A stretch of 64,000 bases of DNA from Sphaerisporangium album (lineage in GTDB: Bacteria; Actinomycetota; Actinomycetes; Streptosporangiales; Streptosporangiaceae). The position numbers and the translations under genes are program-made. The stretch spans positions 124,001 to 188,000 of the forward strand of contig NZ_QOIL01000014.1 of NCBI RefSeq assembly GCF_003323745.1, read 5' to 3'. The notes below the pieces were generated by a model. The model did no database searches. It had not been told where the DNA came from and saw only the letters and a program-made list of their open reading frames with translations. This document shows, piece after piece, positions 36,301 to 43,971 of this stretch (within the stretch, counting starts at the first letter, position 1; every line of letters starts with the position of its first letter).

Positions 36301-36544
36301 TCTCCCTGGCCACGAGCCTGGCGAACTGCCAGATCGGCTGCTCCACGTCTCCGTACGCCTCACGCAGCCGTTCCCACTGGTCCGCCTGCGTCGCCCCGAG
36401 GAACAGCGCCAGCTCGGCCGTGTCAATGGCGAGCTCACGGTCGTAGTCGTCGTTCACCCCAAGGGCCCACCCAACCGTAGGAGCCGTCAGCGCGGCGACC
36501 ACAGCGTCCTCGAATGCCCGCTCCGTATACACCCGCGCTTCCAT
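33368..36544 (-). CDS. hsdR: type I restriction enzyme R subunit
   Basis: HsdR cuts DNA after ATP-driven translocation. The 1058 residues show the N-terminal PD-(D/E)xK nuclease (VDLAFFVNG with Asp144, TAELK with Glu158 and Lys160). The SF2 motor follows: Walker A HSAGSGKSN (318-326), DEAH at 442-445, FAFTATPKPKT and the late motif QTLSRLNRTH. The C-terminal helical domain binds the methylase core. All catalytic residues are present, so the enzyme looks intact. Its start shares one base with the hsdS stop (TGATG). Confidence 0.96.
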   Translation of the reverse strand: MEARVYTERAFEDAVVAALTAPTVGWALGVNDDYDRELAIDTAELALFLGATQADQWERLREAYGDVEQPIWQFARLVAREIDVRGVLDVVRHGVKDKGLKFRLAYFRPAHTLAAHALDEYRANRLTLVRQLHYSLKEPGNSVDLAFFVNGIPIATAELKNPATRQTVLDAKRQYRLRDPKEPLFAKRTLVHFAVDPDLVFLTTRLAGDRTRFLPFNEGSNGPGESGGAGNRPAGAREYRTSYLWEELLHRDNVLELLQRFLHMEDADAKAGRAPSYKPGAAHTQPLIFPRFHQWHAVKTLTAHAARHGAGENYLVQHSAGSGKSNTIAWLAHWLSSLHTPEDAGLIDEAARGKGVAPNQPVFDKVVVLTDRKVLDKQLQDTIYQFEQVQGVVERIDEDSAQLAAALTGQAARIVITTQQKFQFVLDKVTGLGTRKYAIIIDEAHSSQGGEDNAALKKALGSRTVDENGDPLTSAALARGRQPNLSVFAFTATPKPKTLNLFGRPHPATGAMEPFHVYSMRQAIDEGFIHDVLRNYVTYATYFKLSEAAVEEAERLVDPRKAKSQLVRAALRSDASMASRAKIIVDHFRSHTARRLGGRAKAMVVVPYRSDAVRLYQAIRAYVDERGFPDCATLVAFSGTLKLEKDGPEYTEPKLNGFPERELPRRFAYTRADDKHADTVRKEEYRILVAAEKYQTGFDQPLLTTMYVDKPLAGVAAVQTLSRLNRTHRSKTQEDLFVLDFSNKAEDILAAFQPFYETTITEPTDPNLLYDKEREVMAFRLLVESEMQAFVDAYFAAAESEAALRKAHAKLYRFTEPAIDRFNDLAAEEPEKAEQFRCALRDYVRLYGFLSQIIGYNDDSLERLYQYARFLLNRLPPPSQEASVDVGGIAPSHLRIEKTGDHELTLKAEGPKVLPGFTDDAGAGGADPEEKSLARVIEEVNDEYGANLSTTDQILLGQLVVAVTENAELAEIALNQDEETFGRELDKDFDRILIDQAASNDALLVRYFEEEEIGRLFKQVAKRQAYNLIRRPARREAERQATAARLAEIRATRESRTD

Positions 36545-37779
36545 CAGGCCAGCCCCTCGCTCCCTCGCCCTGCCGTTGTGACATCGATCTGCCCGGTCAC
36601 CGCGCCCGTTATCAGTGCTTGTCGTCGTTCCGTTAGTAGTTGTTTCTGCTTAATTAGCAGATTGGTCAAAGAATCGATTCTATCAAGCGTGCGGCTTGTT
36701 TCTTTTACGATCCTCTTCTGAGTGGCGAGTGAAACTAGAGGGATGCGAAAGTCTCGGATTTTCCCGCTACTCGTCGACGCCAAGTTCGTTGTCTTCGTTC
36801 CTGTGCTCTCGAAGTAATTCCGGGCGTAAATCGACCTTGTCAATAACGCGAGGTAATCCGAATCCAAGCTAGCTCCGGGTCGTACTGCGAAGATGTGGTT
36901 TTGATGCAGGCATTCAGGAATTTCATCCCGCCAGACTGTGCCGCGCCCGAGTTTGTCGAGGTCGCCGCCCTCCGTCATAAGCACATCACCGAAACGTAGG
37001 GTGCTGGCGGCCGCCATCTTTTCCGAGACGGAGATCTCTGTGATGGAGTTAAGTTCCAAACGGCCTGCCTGAACGTTCGCGACGCGTATATAAGGTCGTG
37101 TCACCGCATCATCTGACAGGGTTCGTGATCCGTCCACGGTGATACCGGACTGAATTGTGGCAAGATAGCCGAGTCGGATGAATTGGCAATCTCCTGAAGT
37201 CGGCAGTACCTCGGAGATGAAAGCTGTCGAACGGTCGTTAAGTAGGTGGAGTTGGCGGTCGCGAATGGCGGCTAGCCGGTCGATGTAGATAGTTTCGACA
37301 TCGAGGAAGTTTGCGATCCAACGCTGCTCATCCAAAGACGGGGTCGGTATCTCAATGTTCCCAAGATCTTCCGGATTAATGCGAGGCGTGCGTACTGCTC
37401 CGTTGTCTGTACCTCCGATTCCGCGTAGTCGTGATGCCATCTCTCCTATGAACCATGAAGATCGAAACAGGTGATGCAGATACTGGGCATTAACATGGGG
37501 GCTAGGCTGCAAAACCAGATAGTCCGGGCTGACGAGTCCCCGAATCGGGCTGACCCCGATGGCTCCCTGGAATGCGCGCATCCGATTCAGGATGATGTCT
37601 CCAGGCTCGCAAATCTTATAGTTACTCAAATCCTCTGCCCGAGGAAGATCATCGGTGAGGGATTCGCGTGGAATGACTCCTTTGTGGATTGAAACGGCAA
37701 GCAAGGGAGGCTGATCGGATCCCGCCCGCCTGTCGATCGTCCGGGACAAGTACTTGAGCCGTCGAGTCGGCCAGATCAT
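36544..37779 (-). CDS. hsdS: type I restriction enzyme S (specificity) subunit
   Basis: The 411-residue protein carries two target-recognition domains and two conserved helical regions. TRD1 region begins IWPTRRLKYLSRTIDRR. The first conserved region contains IEIPTPSLDEQRWIANFLD, and the second DFRIPLVSLATQKRIVKE and LTERRQALITGAVTGQI. It sets the DNA sequence read by the complex. The gene is visibly richer in A+T than its neighbours, typical of frequently exchanged hsdS genes. It overlaps hsdM by ATGA. The recognition sequence cannot be predicted from sequence. Confidence 0.95.
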   Translation of the reverse strand: MIWPTRRLKYLSRTIDRRAGSDQPPLLAVSIHKGVIPRESLTDDLPRAEDLSNYKICEPGDIILNRMRAFQGAIGVSPIRGLVSPDYLVLQPSPHVNAQYLHHLFRSSWFIGEMASRLRGIGGTDNGAVRTPRINPEDLGNIEIPTPSLDEQRWIANFLDVETIYIDRLAAIRDRQLHLLNDRSTAFISEVLPTSGDCQFIRLGYLATIQSGITVDGSRTLSDDAVTRPYIRVANVQAGRLELNSITEISVSEKMAAASTLRFGDVLMTEGGDLDKLGRGTVWRDEIPECLHQNHIFAVRPGASLDSDYLALLTRSIYARNYFESTGTKTTNLASTSSGKIRDFRIPLVSLATQKRIVKETSRTLDRIDSLTNLLIKQKQLLTERRQALITGAVTGQIDVTTAGRGSEGLA

Positions 37780-39797
37780 GAGGTGACCTCGCCGAGGAGG
37801 GTCTGAATCTGCCCTTCGAGTGCCTTGAGTTCTGCGTCGATCTCCGCCAGGGGGCGTGGCGGGGTGTAGACGTAGAAGTGGCGGGTGAAGAGGATCTCGT
37901 AGCCGATTCTCGCGCGGGTGGTCGTCTTGGTCTTGGGATCTTTGATCTCAGCGATCCAGGCGTCGGGGACGTGGGGGAGTACTTCGCGTGCGAGGTACTC
38001 GTCTATGTCCTCGTCGAGGGGGACGTTCTCGTAGTCGCGTAGGTCCGGGTCGGGCTCGGGTTTGCCCTTGAGTTTCTGGATCTCGCCGCCGGGGTCGGGG
38101 ACACCAAGCGCGTTCCAGATGGCCTTGTCGACCGAAGATCCCGCCGGCCACATTGTCCCGGCGGTGACGACCGCATGGAGGGTCGCGTTGCGGGCTTCGG
38201 CCTTGGTCCACCAGACCGTGCCGAGGAGGGGTTTCAGTGCGTCGACGAACGCCTCATGACCAGCGATCTTGGCGAGGGGCTTGGCCTCGCGGAGGGCGGC
38301 AAGGGTCTCCTCGGTGATCTCGAAGCGGAGCCTGAGCGGCCGGTCGACGGTGATGCGCTGGTAGCCGAAGTCCTCGTTGCGGAACACTTTGACGCTGCCA
38401 TGCGACGGATGGGACTCGTCCTCGGCGATCTGCAGGGCGTCCCGGTAGAGCCCGCACACGTGCTTCACCTGCTCCGGCGAGATCTCCTTGCGCTTCTCGC
38501 CGAGGGACTTGCGCATCTTCCGCCACTGGTCGCGGGCGTCGAGCAAGATGACCTTGCCCTTGTGGCGGCTGTCCTTGCGGTTGGTGACGATCCAGAAGTA
38601 CGTGGAGATCCCGGTGTTGTAGAAGAGCTGGTCCGGAAGGGCGACGATCGCCTCAAGGTAGTCGTTCTCCAGGATCCACCGGCGGATCTCCGACTCGCCC
38701 GATCCCGCGCCGCCGGTGAACAGCGGCGAGCCGTTGAAGACGATCGCGATGCGGGAGCCGCCCTCCGACACGGGCCGCATCTTGGCCATCATGTGCTGGA
38801 GGAACAGGAACGAGCCGTCGTTGATGCGCGGCAGGCCGGCGCCGAACCGGCCGGCGTGGCCACGATCCTCATGCTCGTCGCGTACGGCCTTCTCCACCTT
38901 CTTCCATTCCACCCCGAAGGGCGGGTTGGCGAGCATGTACGCGAAGGTGCGGCGGTTGCCGTTCTCGTCACGGTCGTGCCCGTCCTGGCTGAAGGAGTTG
39001 CCGAAGACGATGTGCGACGGGTCCTGCCCCTTGAGGAGCAGGTCAGATCGGCAGATGGCGTAGGACTCGGCGTTGACCTCCTGGCCGTAGAGGTTCACGC
39101 GGGTCCTCGGGTTCAACCGGCGGATGTGCTCCTCAGCGGCCGAGAGCATTCCGCCCGTCCCGCACGCCGGGTCGAGAATGTCGATGACCTGCCCAGGACC
39201 GGTCAGCACCGCGTCGTCGGGGGCGAGCAGCAGCTCGACCATCAACTCGATGACCTCGCGCGGGGTGAAGTGCTCACCCGCGGTCTCGTTGGAGATTTCC
39301 GAGAACCTCCGGATCAGCTCCTCGAAGGCGTAGCCCATCTGGTGGTTGTCGACGGCCTGAGGGCTGAGGTTGATCCTGGGGTCGGCGAACTTCTGGATCA
39401 CCTGGTAGAGCAGCCCCGCCGTGTCGAGCCGGTCGATCTGGATATGGAACTCGTAGCGGTTGATGATCTCGGTGGCCTCGGAGGAGAACCCGTTGATGTA
39501 GTCGCGCAGGTTCCTGGCGACGTTCGCCGGGTCCGCTCCGATCGTCGCGAAGCTCTGCGAGGAGGTGTTGTAGTAGCGCAGGCCTGCGGCCACCTTTAGG
39601 AGGGAGTCGCGCTTCTGCCCGGTGTAGGAGGCGGCGCGGGCCCATACCGCCTGACGGGTCGGCTCCATGACGCAGTCGAGTCGGCGCAGCACGGTCATCG
39701 GCAGGATGACCTTGCCGTATTCGGACTGCTTGTAGTCTCCGCGCAGCAGGTCGGCCACCGACCAGATGAACCCGGCCAGTTCCTGGTGCTTACTCAC
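37776..39797 (-). CDS. hsdM: type I restriction-modification N6-adenine methylase M subunit
   Basis: The 673-residue methylase has the helical N-terminal domain (HQELAGFIWSVADLLRGDYKQSEYGKVILP, in parts). The SAM site DPACGTGGM is at 209-217 and the catalytic NPPFGVEW starts at residue 291. The C-terminus binds HsdS. It methylates adenine at the site chosen by HsdS and protects host DNA. Motifs are all intact. It overlaps both neighbours by four bases (ATGA), giving strict coupling in the operon. Confidence 0.96.
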   Translation of the reverse strand: MSKHQELAGFIWSVADLLRGDYKQSEYGKVILPMTVLRRLDCVMEPTRQAVWARAASYTGQKRDSLLKVAAGLRYYNTSSQSFATIGADPANVARNLRDYINGFSSEATEIINRYEFHIQIDRLDTAGLLYQVIQKFADPRINLSPQAVDNHQMGYAFEELIRRFSEISNETAGEHFTPREVIELMVELLLAPDDAVLTGPGQVIDILDPACGTGGMLSAAEEHIRRLNPRTRVNLYGQEVNAESYAICRSDLLLKGQDPSHIVFGNSFSQDGHDRDENGNRRTFAYMLANPPFGVEWKKVEKAVRDEHEDRGHAGRFGAGLPRINDGSFLFLQHMMAKMRPVSEGGSRIAIVFNGSPLFTGGAGSGESEIRRWILENDYLEAIVALPDQLFYNTGISTYFWIVTNRKDSRHKGKVILLDARDQWRKMRKSLGEKRKEISPEQVKHVCGLYRDALQIAEDESHPSHGSVKVFRNEDFGYQRITVDRPLRLRFEITEETLAALREAKPLAKIAGHEAFVDALKPLLGTVWWTKAEARNATLHAVVTAGTMWPAGSSVDKAIWNALGVPDPGGEIQKLKGKPEPDPDLRDYENVPLDEDIDEYLAREVLPHVPDAWIAEIKDPKTKTTTRARIGYEILFTRHFYVYTPPRPLAEIDAELKALEGQIQTLLGEVTS

Positions 39798-41491
39798 TCG
39801 TCGCCCTCTCGCTTGTCATCGCCGTGCTTCGTACCTGTGCGGCGGGATGGTGGTGGATCCAACGCGCCGCTGGTCAGTCCTTCGTGTGCCAGCCGCGCGG
39901 CGTGTCTGCCCATCTTGGCGGCCTCGTCGAGATCACGGGTGAAACTCTCGAGTTCCCGGAACACCGCTCCGTACCGCCGCTGCCGCTCGATGTCCATCTG
40001 GGGCACCGACGCGCCGCGCAGGTCGGCTCTGTACGTGCCCGTCGCGGAGGTGTTCCGCCGTCTGTGGGTGACGCCGCGCAGGAAACCCTTGAGGTAGTCG
40101 GTGTCGAGGAGTTCGGTGCGCGAGGTGACGTCATCCCCCTCGGCGCTCACCAGGTTGTTCTTGATCAACTCGCTCACGTTCAACGTCGAGGTGAGCTCCT
40201 GGCTGGTGGAAACCGGGAGTTCCGGCAGCGCCCGGACCAGTTCCCGCAGCCGTTCCTCTAGCCGGGCCCGCGCCGTGGCGTACGCCGTCACGTAGTCCGG
40301 CTGGGAAGCGGCCACGTACCGGGTGGGGGAGAGGTCCACCTCGTCGCCGAGCAGCGTGATCATCGAAACCTCGGCGACCTGCTCGGAAGCGGGCTCGATC
40401 TTCCCCCCCGCCTCCGGATCGAGGTCGGTCAGGTCGATCATGCGTACCGGGACATCGCCGATCACGGGGGTTTCCGGGCGGCGCAGCACCCACAGATGTA
40501 CGGGCAGGGCGTGGCCGGGGACCAGTCCCGCGGGTAGGGCGACCATCGTGTCGAGGATGCCCTTGCGCACGAGTTCCGCCCTGATGCGCTTTCCCGACCT
40601 GCGATAGGCCACGGACGCGGGCAGGACGAGCACCGCGCGACCGCCTGGCGCGGTGTGGAAGTAGCAGTGCTGCAGCCAGGCCAGCTCGCTCTCCGCCCGG
40701 GGTGGCACCGCCAGTTCCCAGCGGCGGTCCACCAGCAGGGCGTCACGGCCCCAGTCCGTCTGCGCGGCGGGCGGGTCACAGACCACCAGGTCAGCTCTGA
40801 GCTCAGGAAATCGGTCGTAACGAAGGGAATCGCCCGTCGCGGTGGTGAACGCACGGGACCGCGGGCCGAGTGACGACCGGAGTTCGGCGAAGCGGGCGAC
40901 AGCGGGGCGCTGGTCCTGGCCCATTCGCCAAGCGACTCGCGGGCCGCCGCACGACAGCAGCAGGTCGCCGATGCCGCATGCGGGGTCGTAGACGGTGCCC
41001 GAGGTGTCGCCTGCGAAATGCCGTACGAGCCGCACGAGGCCCGGCGTGGAGACGTGCTCGCCACCGGCCCTGCCGGACGAGGCGACCAAGCGAGCGGAAA
41101 GATCCTCCAGCAACCCGTGAGGAGTGCGCTCGTCCGCCATCTGCCGTGCCAGTTCGACCGTTGAAGGAGACAGGGGCCGCGTGGCGGGCCCGCCCTCGCC
41201 GACCAGGAACTCCTCGCCGAGGGCGACCAGCGCCCCGATCATGTCGTCGCCGCATTCGGTTCTCAGTGCCTGCCAAAGGCGTACCTCGTCGGAGACGGCC
41301 TGCCCTTTGCCCTGCCGGTCCAGCCATCGCCGTACCTCGACGACAGAGAACAGCGGGTTCGTGGCCGTGCCCCCGGACGGCTCCGGGAAGTCGGCATGCC
41401 GGCGGCGCCAGTTCGAGACGGCCGCACGAGACACCCCCGCCAGCCTCGCTATCTCGACGGGCGCCACTAGCGCCACCTCTTCGCCGCTCAT
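39794..41491 (-). CDS. HTH-containing N6-DNA-methylase-like protein, first gene of the RM operon
   Basis: The 565-residue protein starts with a helix-turn-helix (VEIARLAGVSRAAVSNWRRR, residues 12-31) and a wing-like FPEPSGGTATNPLFSVVEVRRWL. An HsdM-type methylase fold follows: SAM motif YDPACGIGDLLL at 168-179, then motif IV as CDPPAAQTDWG at 238-248. The aromatic residue normally after (N/D)PP is Ala here. The C-terminal part may interact with other subunits. It may be a regulator built on a methylase, a second methylase, or both. A palindrome 43 bp upstream of its ATG is a candidate binding site. ATGA overlap with hsdM. Confidence 0.85.
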   Translation of the reverse strand: MSGEEVALVAPVEIARLAGVSRAAVSNWRRRHADFPEPSGGTATNPLFSVVEVRRWLDRQGKGQAVSDEVRLWQALRTECGDDMIGALVALGEEFLVGEGGPATRPLSPSTVELARQMADERTPHGLLEDLSARLVASSGRAGGEHVSTPGLVRLVRHFAGDTSGTVYDPACGIGDLLLSCGGPRVAWRMGQDQRPAVARFAELRSSLGPRSRAFTTATGDSLRYDRFPELRADLVVCDPPAAQTDWGRDALLVDRRWELAVPPRAESELAWLQHCYFHTAPGGRAVLVLPASVAYRRSGKRIRAELVRKGILDTMVALPAGLVPGHALPVHLWVLRRPETPVIGDVPVRMIDLTDLDPEAGGKIEPASEQVAEVSMITLLGDEVDLSPTRYVAASQPDYVTAYATARARLEERLRELVRALPELPVSTSQELTSTLNVSELIKNNLVSAEGDDVTSRTELLDTDYLKGFLRGVTHRRRNTSATGTYRADLRGASVPQMDIERQRRYGAVFRELESFTRDLDEAAKMGRHAARLAHEGLTSGALDPPPSRRTGTKHGDDKREGDE

Positions 41492-41533
41492 GCCAGCAGC
41501 GTACGCCTGTGTGCACAGCGGTGCAACGTTTTC

Positions 41534-41550
41534 AGCGTGTTGACCACGCT
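41534..41550. promoter_or_regulatory. perfect palindrome in the promoter region of the RM operon
   Basis: AGCGTG-N5-CACGCT lies 43 bp upstream of the HTH-methylase start. A second palindrome, TGTGCACA, is at 41510-41517. The 117-bp gap after the AsnC-type gene is the only space for the operon promoter. Autoregulation by the HTH domain of the first gene is inferred. Confidence 0.45.
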
Positions 41551-41608
41551 AACAGCATGAGCGCAGCCGAAGCCCGTCCTCGGAGATCCGTCCGGTGCCC
41601 CGGGGGCC

Positions 41609-41896
41609 TCAGTCGGCCTCGGTGAAGCCGATGCTGAACGCGGCGTCGAGGTCGTGCTTGCTGTAGGTGCGGAAGGCGAGGTGGGTCTCGGTCGCGAGGA
41701 CGCCCGCCACCTTGTTGATGCGCCCGGGGATGACCTCGGCGACCTCGTCGTAGTGGGGCACGCGGACCATGGCCACCAGGTCGTAGTCACCGGTGATCGA
41801 ATAGACCTCGCTCACCCCGTCGAGCTCGGCGATCGTCTCGGCGACCTCGGGAATCCGGTCGACCTCCGCCTTGATGTGCACGATCGCGGTGATCAT
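41609..41896 (-). CDS. Lrp/AsnC-type ligand-binding (RAM) domain protein
   Basis: The 95-residue protein is a stand-alone RAM domain (ITAIVHIKAEVDRIPEVAETIAEL, VYSITGDYDLVAMVRVPHYDE). It lacks the DNA-binding helix-turn-helix of Lrp/AsnC regulators. Such proteins bind amino acids and may form octamers or mix with full-length regulators. The ATG at 41896 follows GGAGAG. The gene is common next to the DEDDh exonuclease gene in actinobacteria, which marks the resumption of the conserved block. Confidence 0.9.
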   Translation of the reverse strand: MITAIVHIKAEVDRIPEVAETIAELDGVSEVYSITGDYDLVAMVRVPHYDEVAEVIPGRINKVAGVLATETHLAFRTYSKHDLDAAFSIGFTEAD

Positions 41897-42006
41897 CAGC
41901 GCTCTCTCCTTCGAGTACGGCCTGCGCCCGACTCTAGCGCCGGACGGCGATCCGCCCATCACCGGTGCGGCAGGCGGACCTCCCGCATCCCCGGCATGGC
42001 CGCGGC

Positions 42007-43746
42007 TCATCGCAGGGGCCGGCCCTCGCGGGGCTGTGAGACCTCCAGGCCCTTGTACGCGCGGTCGATGCGCTCCTTGAGGCGGCCCGCGCCCCTGGCG
42101 GGGAGGCTCCAGACGCCGTCCACGCGCACCAGTCGCACGCCGGGGGAGTCCAGCCAGCGCAGGATGCACTCGGTCTCCTCGGCGCCGGTGGCGGGCAGGG
42201 GGCCGGGGCCGGGGATCACGGTCTCGGCGGTGGCGACCAGCGCGTCGACGTACGGCGTCGGGTGGGCGCCCTTCGGCATCACGCCCGCCGCGGCCAGCCG
42301 GCCGTGCCGGACGACGTGGATGTCCCACCCGCCGCCGAAGGCGGGGCTGGCGGCGATCATCTCCGGGATGCCGGTCAGCGACCGAAGGCGCTGCATGCGC
42401 GCCGCCGTGCGCACGTACACGGCCAGCCGGTCGCGGTCGACCGCGGCCTCCTCGTAGCGCTGCTCGGCGGCGAGCCGCTCCATGCGGGCCTGGAGCGCCG
42501 AGAACACCGGGCCGGGATCCTCTTCCATGGCCGACTTCGCGGAGTCGACGTGGCGGCGGTAGTCCTCCACGGTCTGCCGGCCCTCGCAGGGCGCGCCGCA
42601 GCGGCCCATCTCGGCCAGCGCGCAGGCGGACCGGCGGGTGCGCGGGGTGATGCGCTCGGTGCACTGGCGTAAGGGCACGGCCTCGTGCAGCGCCGTCCTC
42701 GCGTCCTCGGCGCCGCGGGCGGAGGTGAAGGGGCCGAGGTAGGTGGCCGCGTCACCCTTGACCTCGCGGACGATGGACAGGCGCGGGAAGGGCTCGTCGG
42801 TCAGCTTGAGCCAGACGACCTTCTCGGGGAAGCGCGAGCGCCGGTTGTAGCGCGGCTTGGTGGAGCCGATGAGGCGCAGCTCTCTGACCTCGGCCTCGAG
42901 GCCGGTGGCGCAGACGATCGGCCGGACGCGCTCGGCGATGCCGATCATCTCGCGGATGCGGGGCCGGGTCTCGCTCGCGGTGAAGTAAGACCGCACCCGC
43001 TGGCGCAGGTCGCCGCTCTTGCCGACGTACAGCGCCTCACCGCGCTCGTCCTCGAAGACGTAGACGCCCGGGGCGCTCGGGACCGTGGCCGCGAGGTGGC
43101 GTTTGCGTTTCTGCTCGGGCGTGGGGGCCCGCACGAAGCCCTTGAGCTCCTCCAGGGTGTGCACGCCGTACGCGGCGACGCGCTCGATCAGGGCGTGGAG
43201 CACGTCGACGGTGGCCTTGGCGTCGGCGAGGGCGCGGTGGCAGGGCTCGGTGGAGCTTCTGAAGACCCGGGCCAGGGTGGCCAGCTTGCAGTTCGGCACC
43301 TCGTCCCGGGTGAGGACGCGGCGGGCGAGATCGGCGGTGTCGACGACCGGGTTGGCGGGGGGCGGGTAGCCGCCGGCCTGGCAGACGGCCTTGACGAAGC
43401 CGACGTCGAACGGGGCGTTGTGCGCGACGAGCGTGGCCCCGCGGATGAACTCGAGGAAGGTCGGCAGCACCTGCTCGACGCGCGGGGCGGCGGTCACCAT
43501 GACGTCGGTGATGCCGGTCAGGACAGTGATGAACGGGGGGATCGGGCGGCCGGGATCGACCAGGGTGGCGAACTCGCCGAGCACCTCGCCGCCGCGCACC
43601 TTGACCGCGCCGATCTCGGTGATGGCGTGCTCGGAGGGGGAGCCGCCGGTCGTCTCCAGGTCGAACACGACGAAGGTCACCTGGTCGAGGGGCGTGCCCA
43701 GCTCGTCCAGCGTTCCTTGAACCCCGATCTCCACGCCCAAGACCAT
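42007..43746 (-). CDS. DEDDh 3'-5' exonuclease fused to UvrC-like GIY-YIG nuclease
   Basis: The N-terminal domain (residues about 15-180) is a DnaQ-type exonuclease: VVFDLETTGGSPSEHAITEIGAV, GATLVAHNAPFDVGFVKAV and CHRALADAKATVDV supply the four acidic residues and His. A GIY-YIG domain follows at about 215-300 (PGVYVFEDERGEALYVGKSGDLRQRV), then UvrC-like segments with Cys-containing CALAEMGRCGAPCEG. The fusion is characteristic of actinobacteria (M. tuberculosis Rv2191 is similar, from memory) and is probably a DNA repair enzyme. The C-terminal RNase H-like nuclease of UvrC is absent. Start ATG 43746 gives 579 residues. Confidence 0.92.
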   Translation of the reverse strand: MVLGVEIGVQGTLDELGTPLDQVTFVVFDLETTGGSPSEHAITEIGAVKVRGGEVLGEFATLVDPGRPIPPFITVLTGITDVMVTAAPRVEQVLPTFLEFIRGATLVAHNAPFDVGFVKAVCQAGGYPPPANPVVDTADLARRVLTRDEVPNCKLATLARVFRSSTEPCHRALADAKATVDVLHALIERVAAYGVHTLEELKGFVRAPTPEQKRKRHLAATVPSAPGVYVFEDERGEALYVGKSGDLRQRVRSYFTASETRPRIREMIGIAERVRPIVCATGLEAEVRELRLIGSTKPRYNRRSRFPEKVVWLKLTDEPFPRLSIVREVKGDAATYLGPFTSARGAEDARTALHEAVPLRQCTERITPRTRRSACALAEMGRCGAPCEGRQTVEDYRRHVDSAKSAMEEDPGPVFSALQARMERLAAEQRYEEAAVDRDRLAVYVRTAARMQRLRSLTGIPEMIAASPAFGGGWDIHVVRHGRLAAAGVMPKGAHPTPYVDALVATAETVIPGPGPLPATGAEETECILRWLDSPGVRLVRVDGVWSLPARGAGRLKERIDRAYKGLEVSQPREGRPLR

Positions 43747-43807
43747 ACGGTCGGGGGCCGACAGTTCCGAGGGGGGTCCGGGAAACCGCGGGAAACTCGG
43801 CCGGAAT

Positions 43808-43840
43808 CCGTATGACGCGGGAACGCAACCCGGCATACGG
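43808..43840. promoter_or_regulatory. inverted repeat in divergent promoter region
   Basis: CCGTATG (43808-43814) and CATACGG (43834-43840) are perfect inverted arms in the 225-bp gap between the exonuclease and the secreted protein genes. Related words (ATACGG) recur at 43745 and 43850. No adjacent regulator gene exists, so function is unknown. Confidence 0.3.
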
Positions 43841-43971
43841 ACGGTCGTTATACGGCTTGTGTTCGATGTGCCCTGGCGTGTCGGACGCAGTGCCGACGCC
43901 ATCGCCCGCGGCGGAGGTAGTGCCGTATTTCGGCTATTTGTCCGTTTTGACTGCTAATTCCGGAGGTACCT

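Noticed and set aside
38175-39599. 474-codon open frame on the + strand opposite hsdM
   Set aside because: Shadow of the methylase gene; no ribosome-binding site and no family resemblance.
31647-41491. BREX type 2 / Pgl system
   Set aside because: A kinase and methylases are present, but PglZ, PglY/BrxC and PglX-type genes are absent, and hsdR/hsdS are clearly type I.
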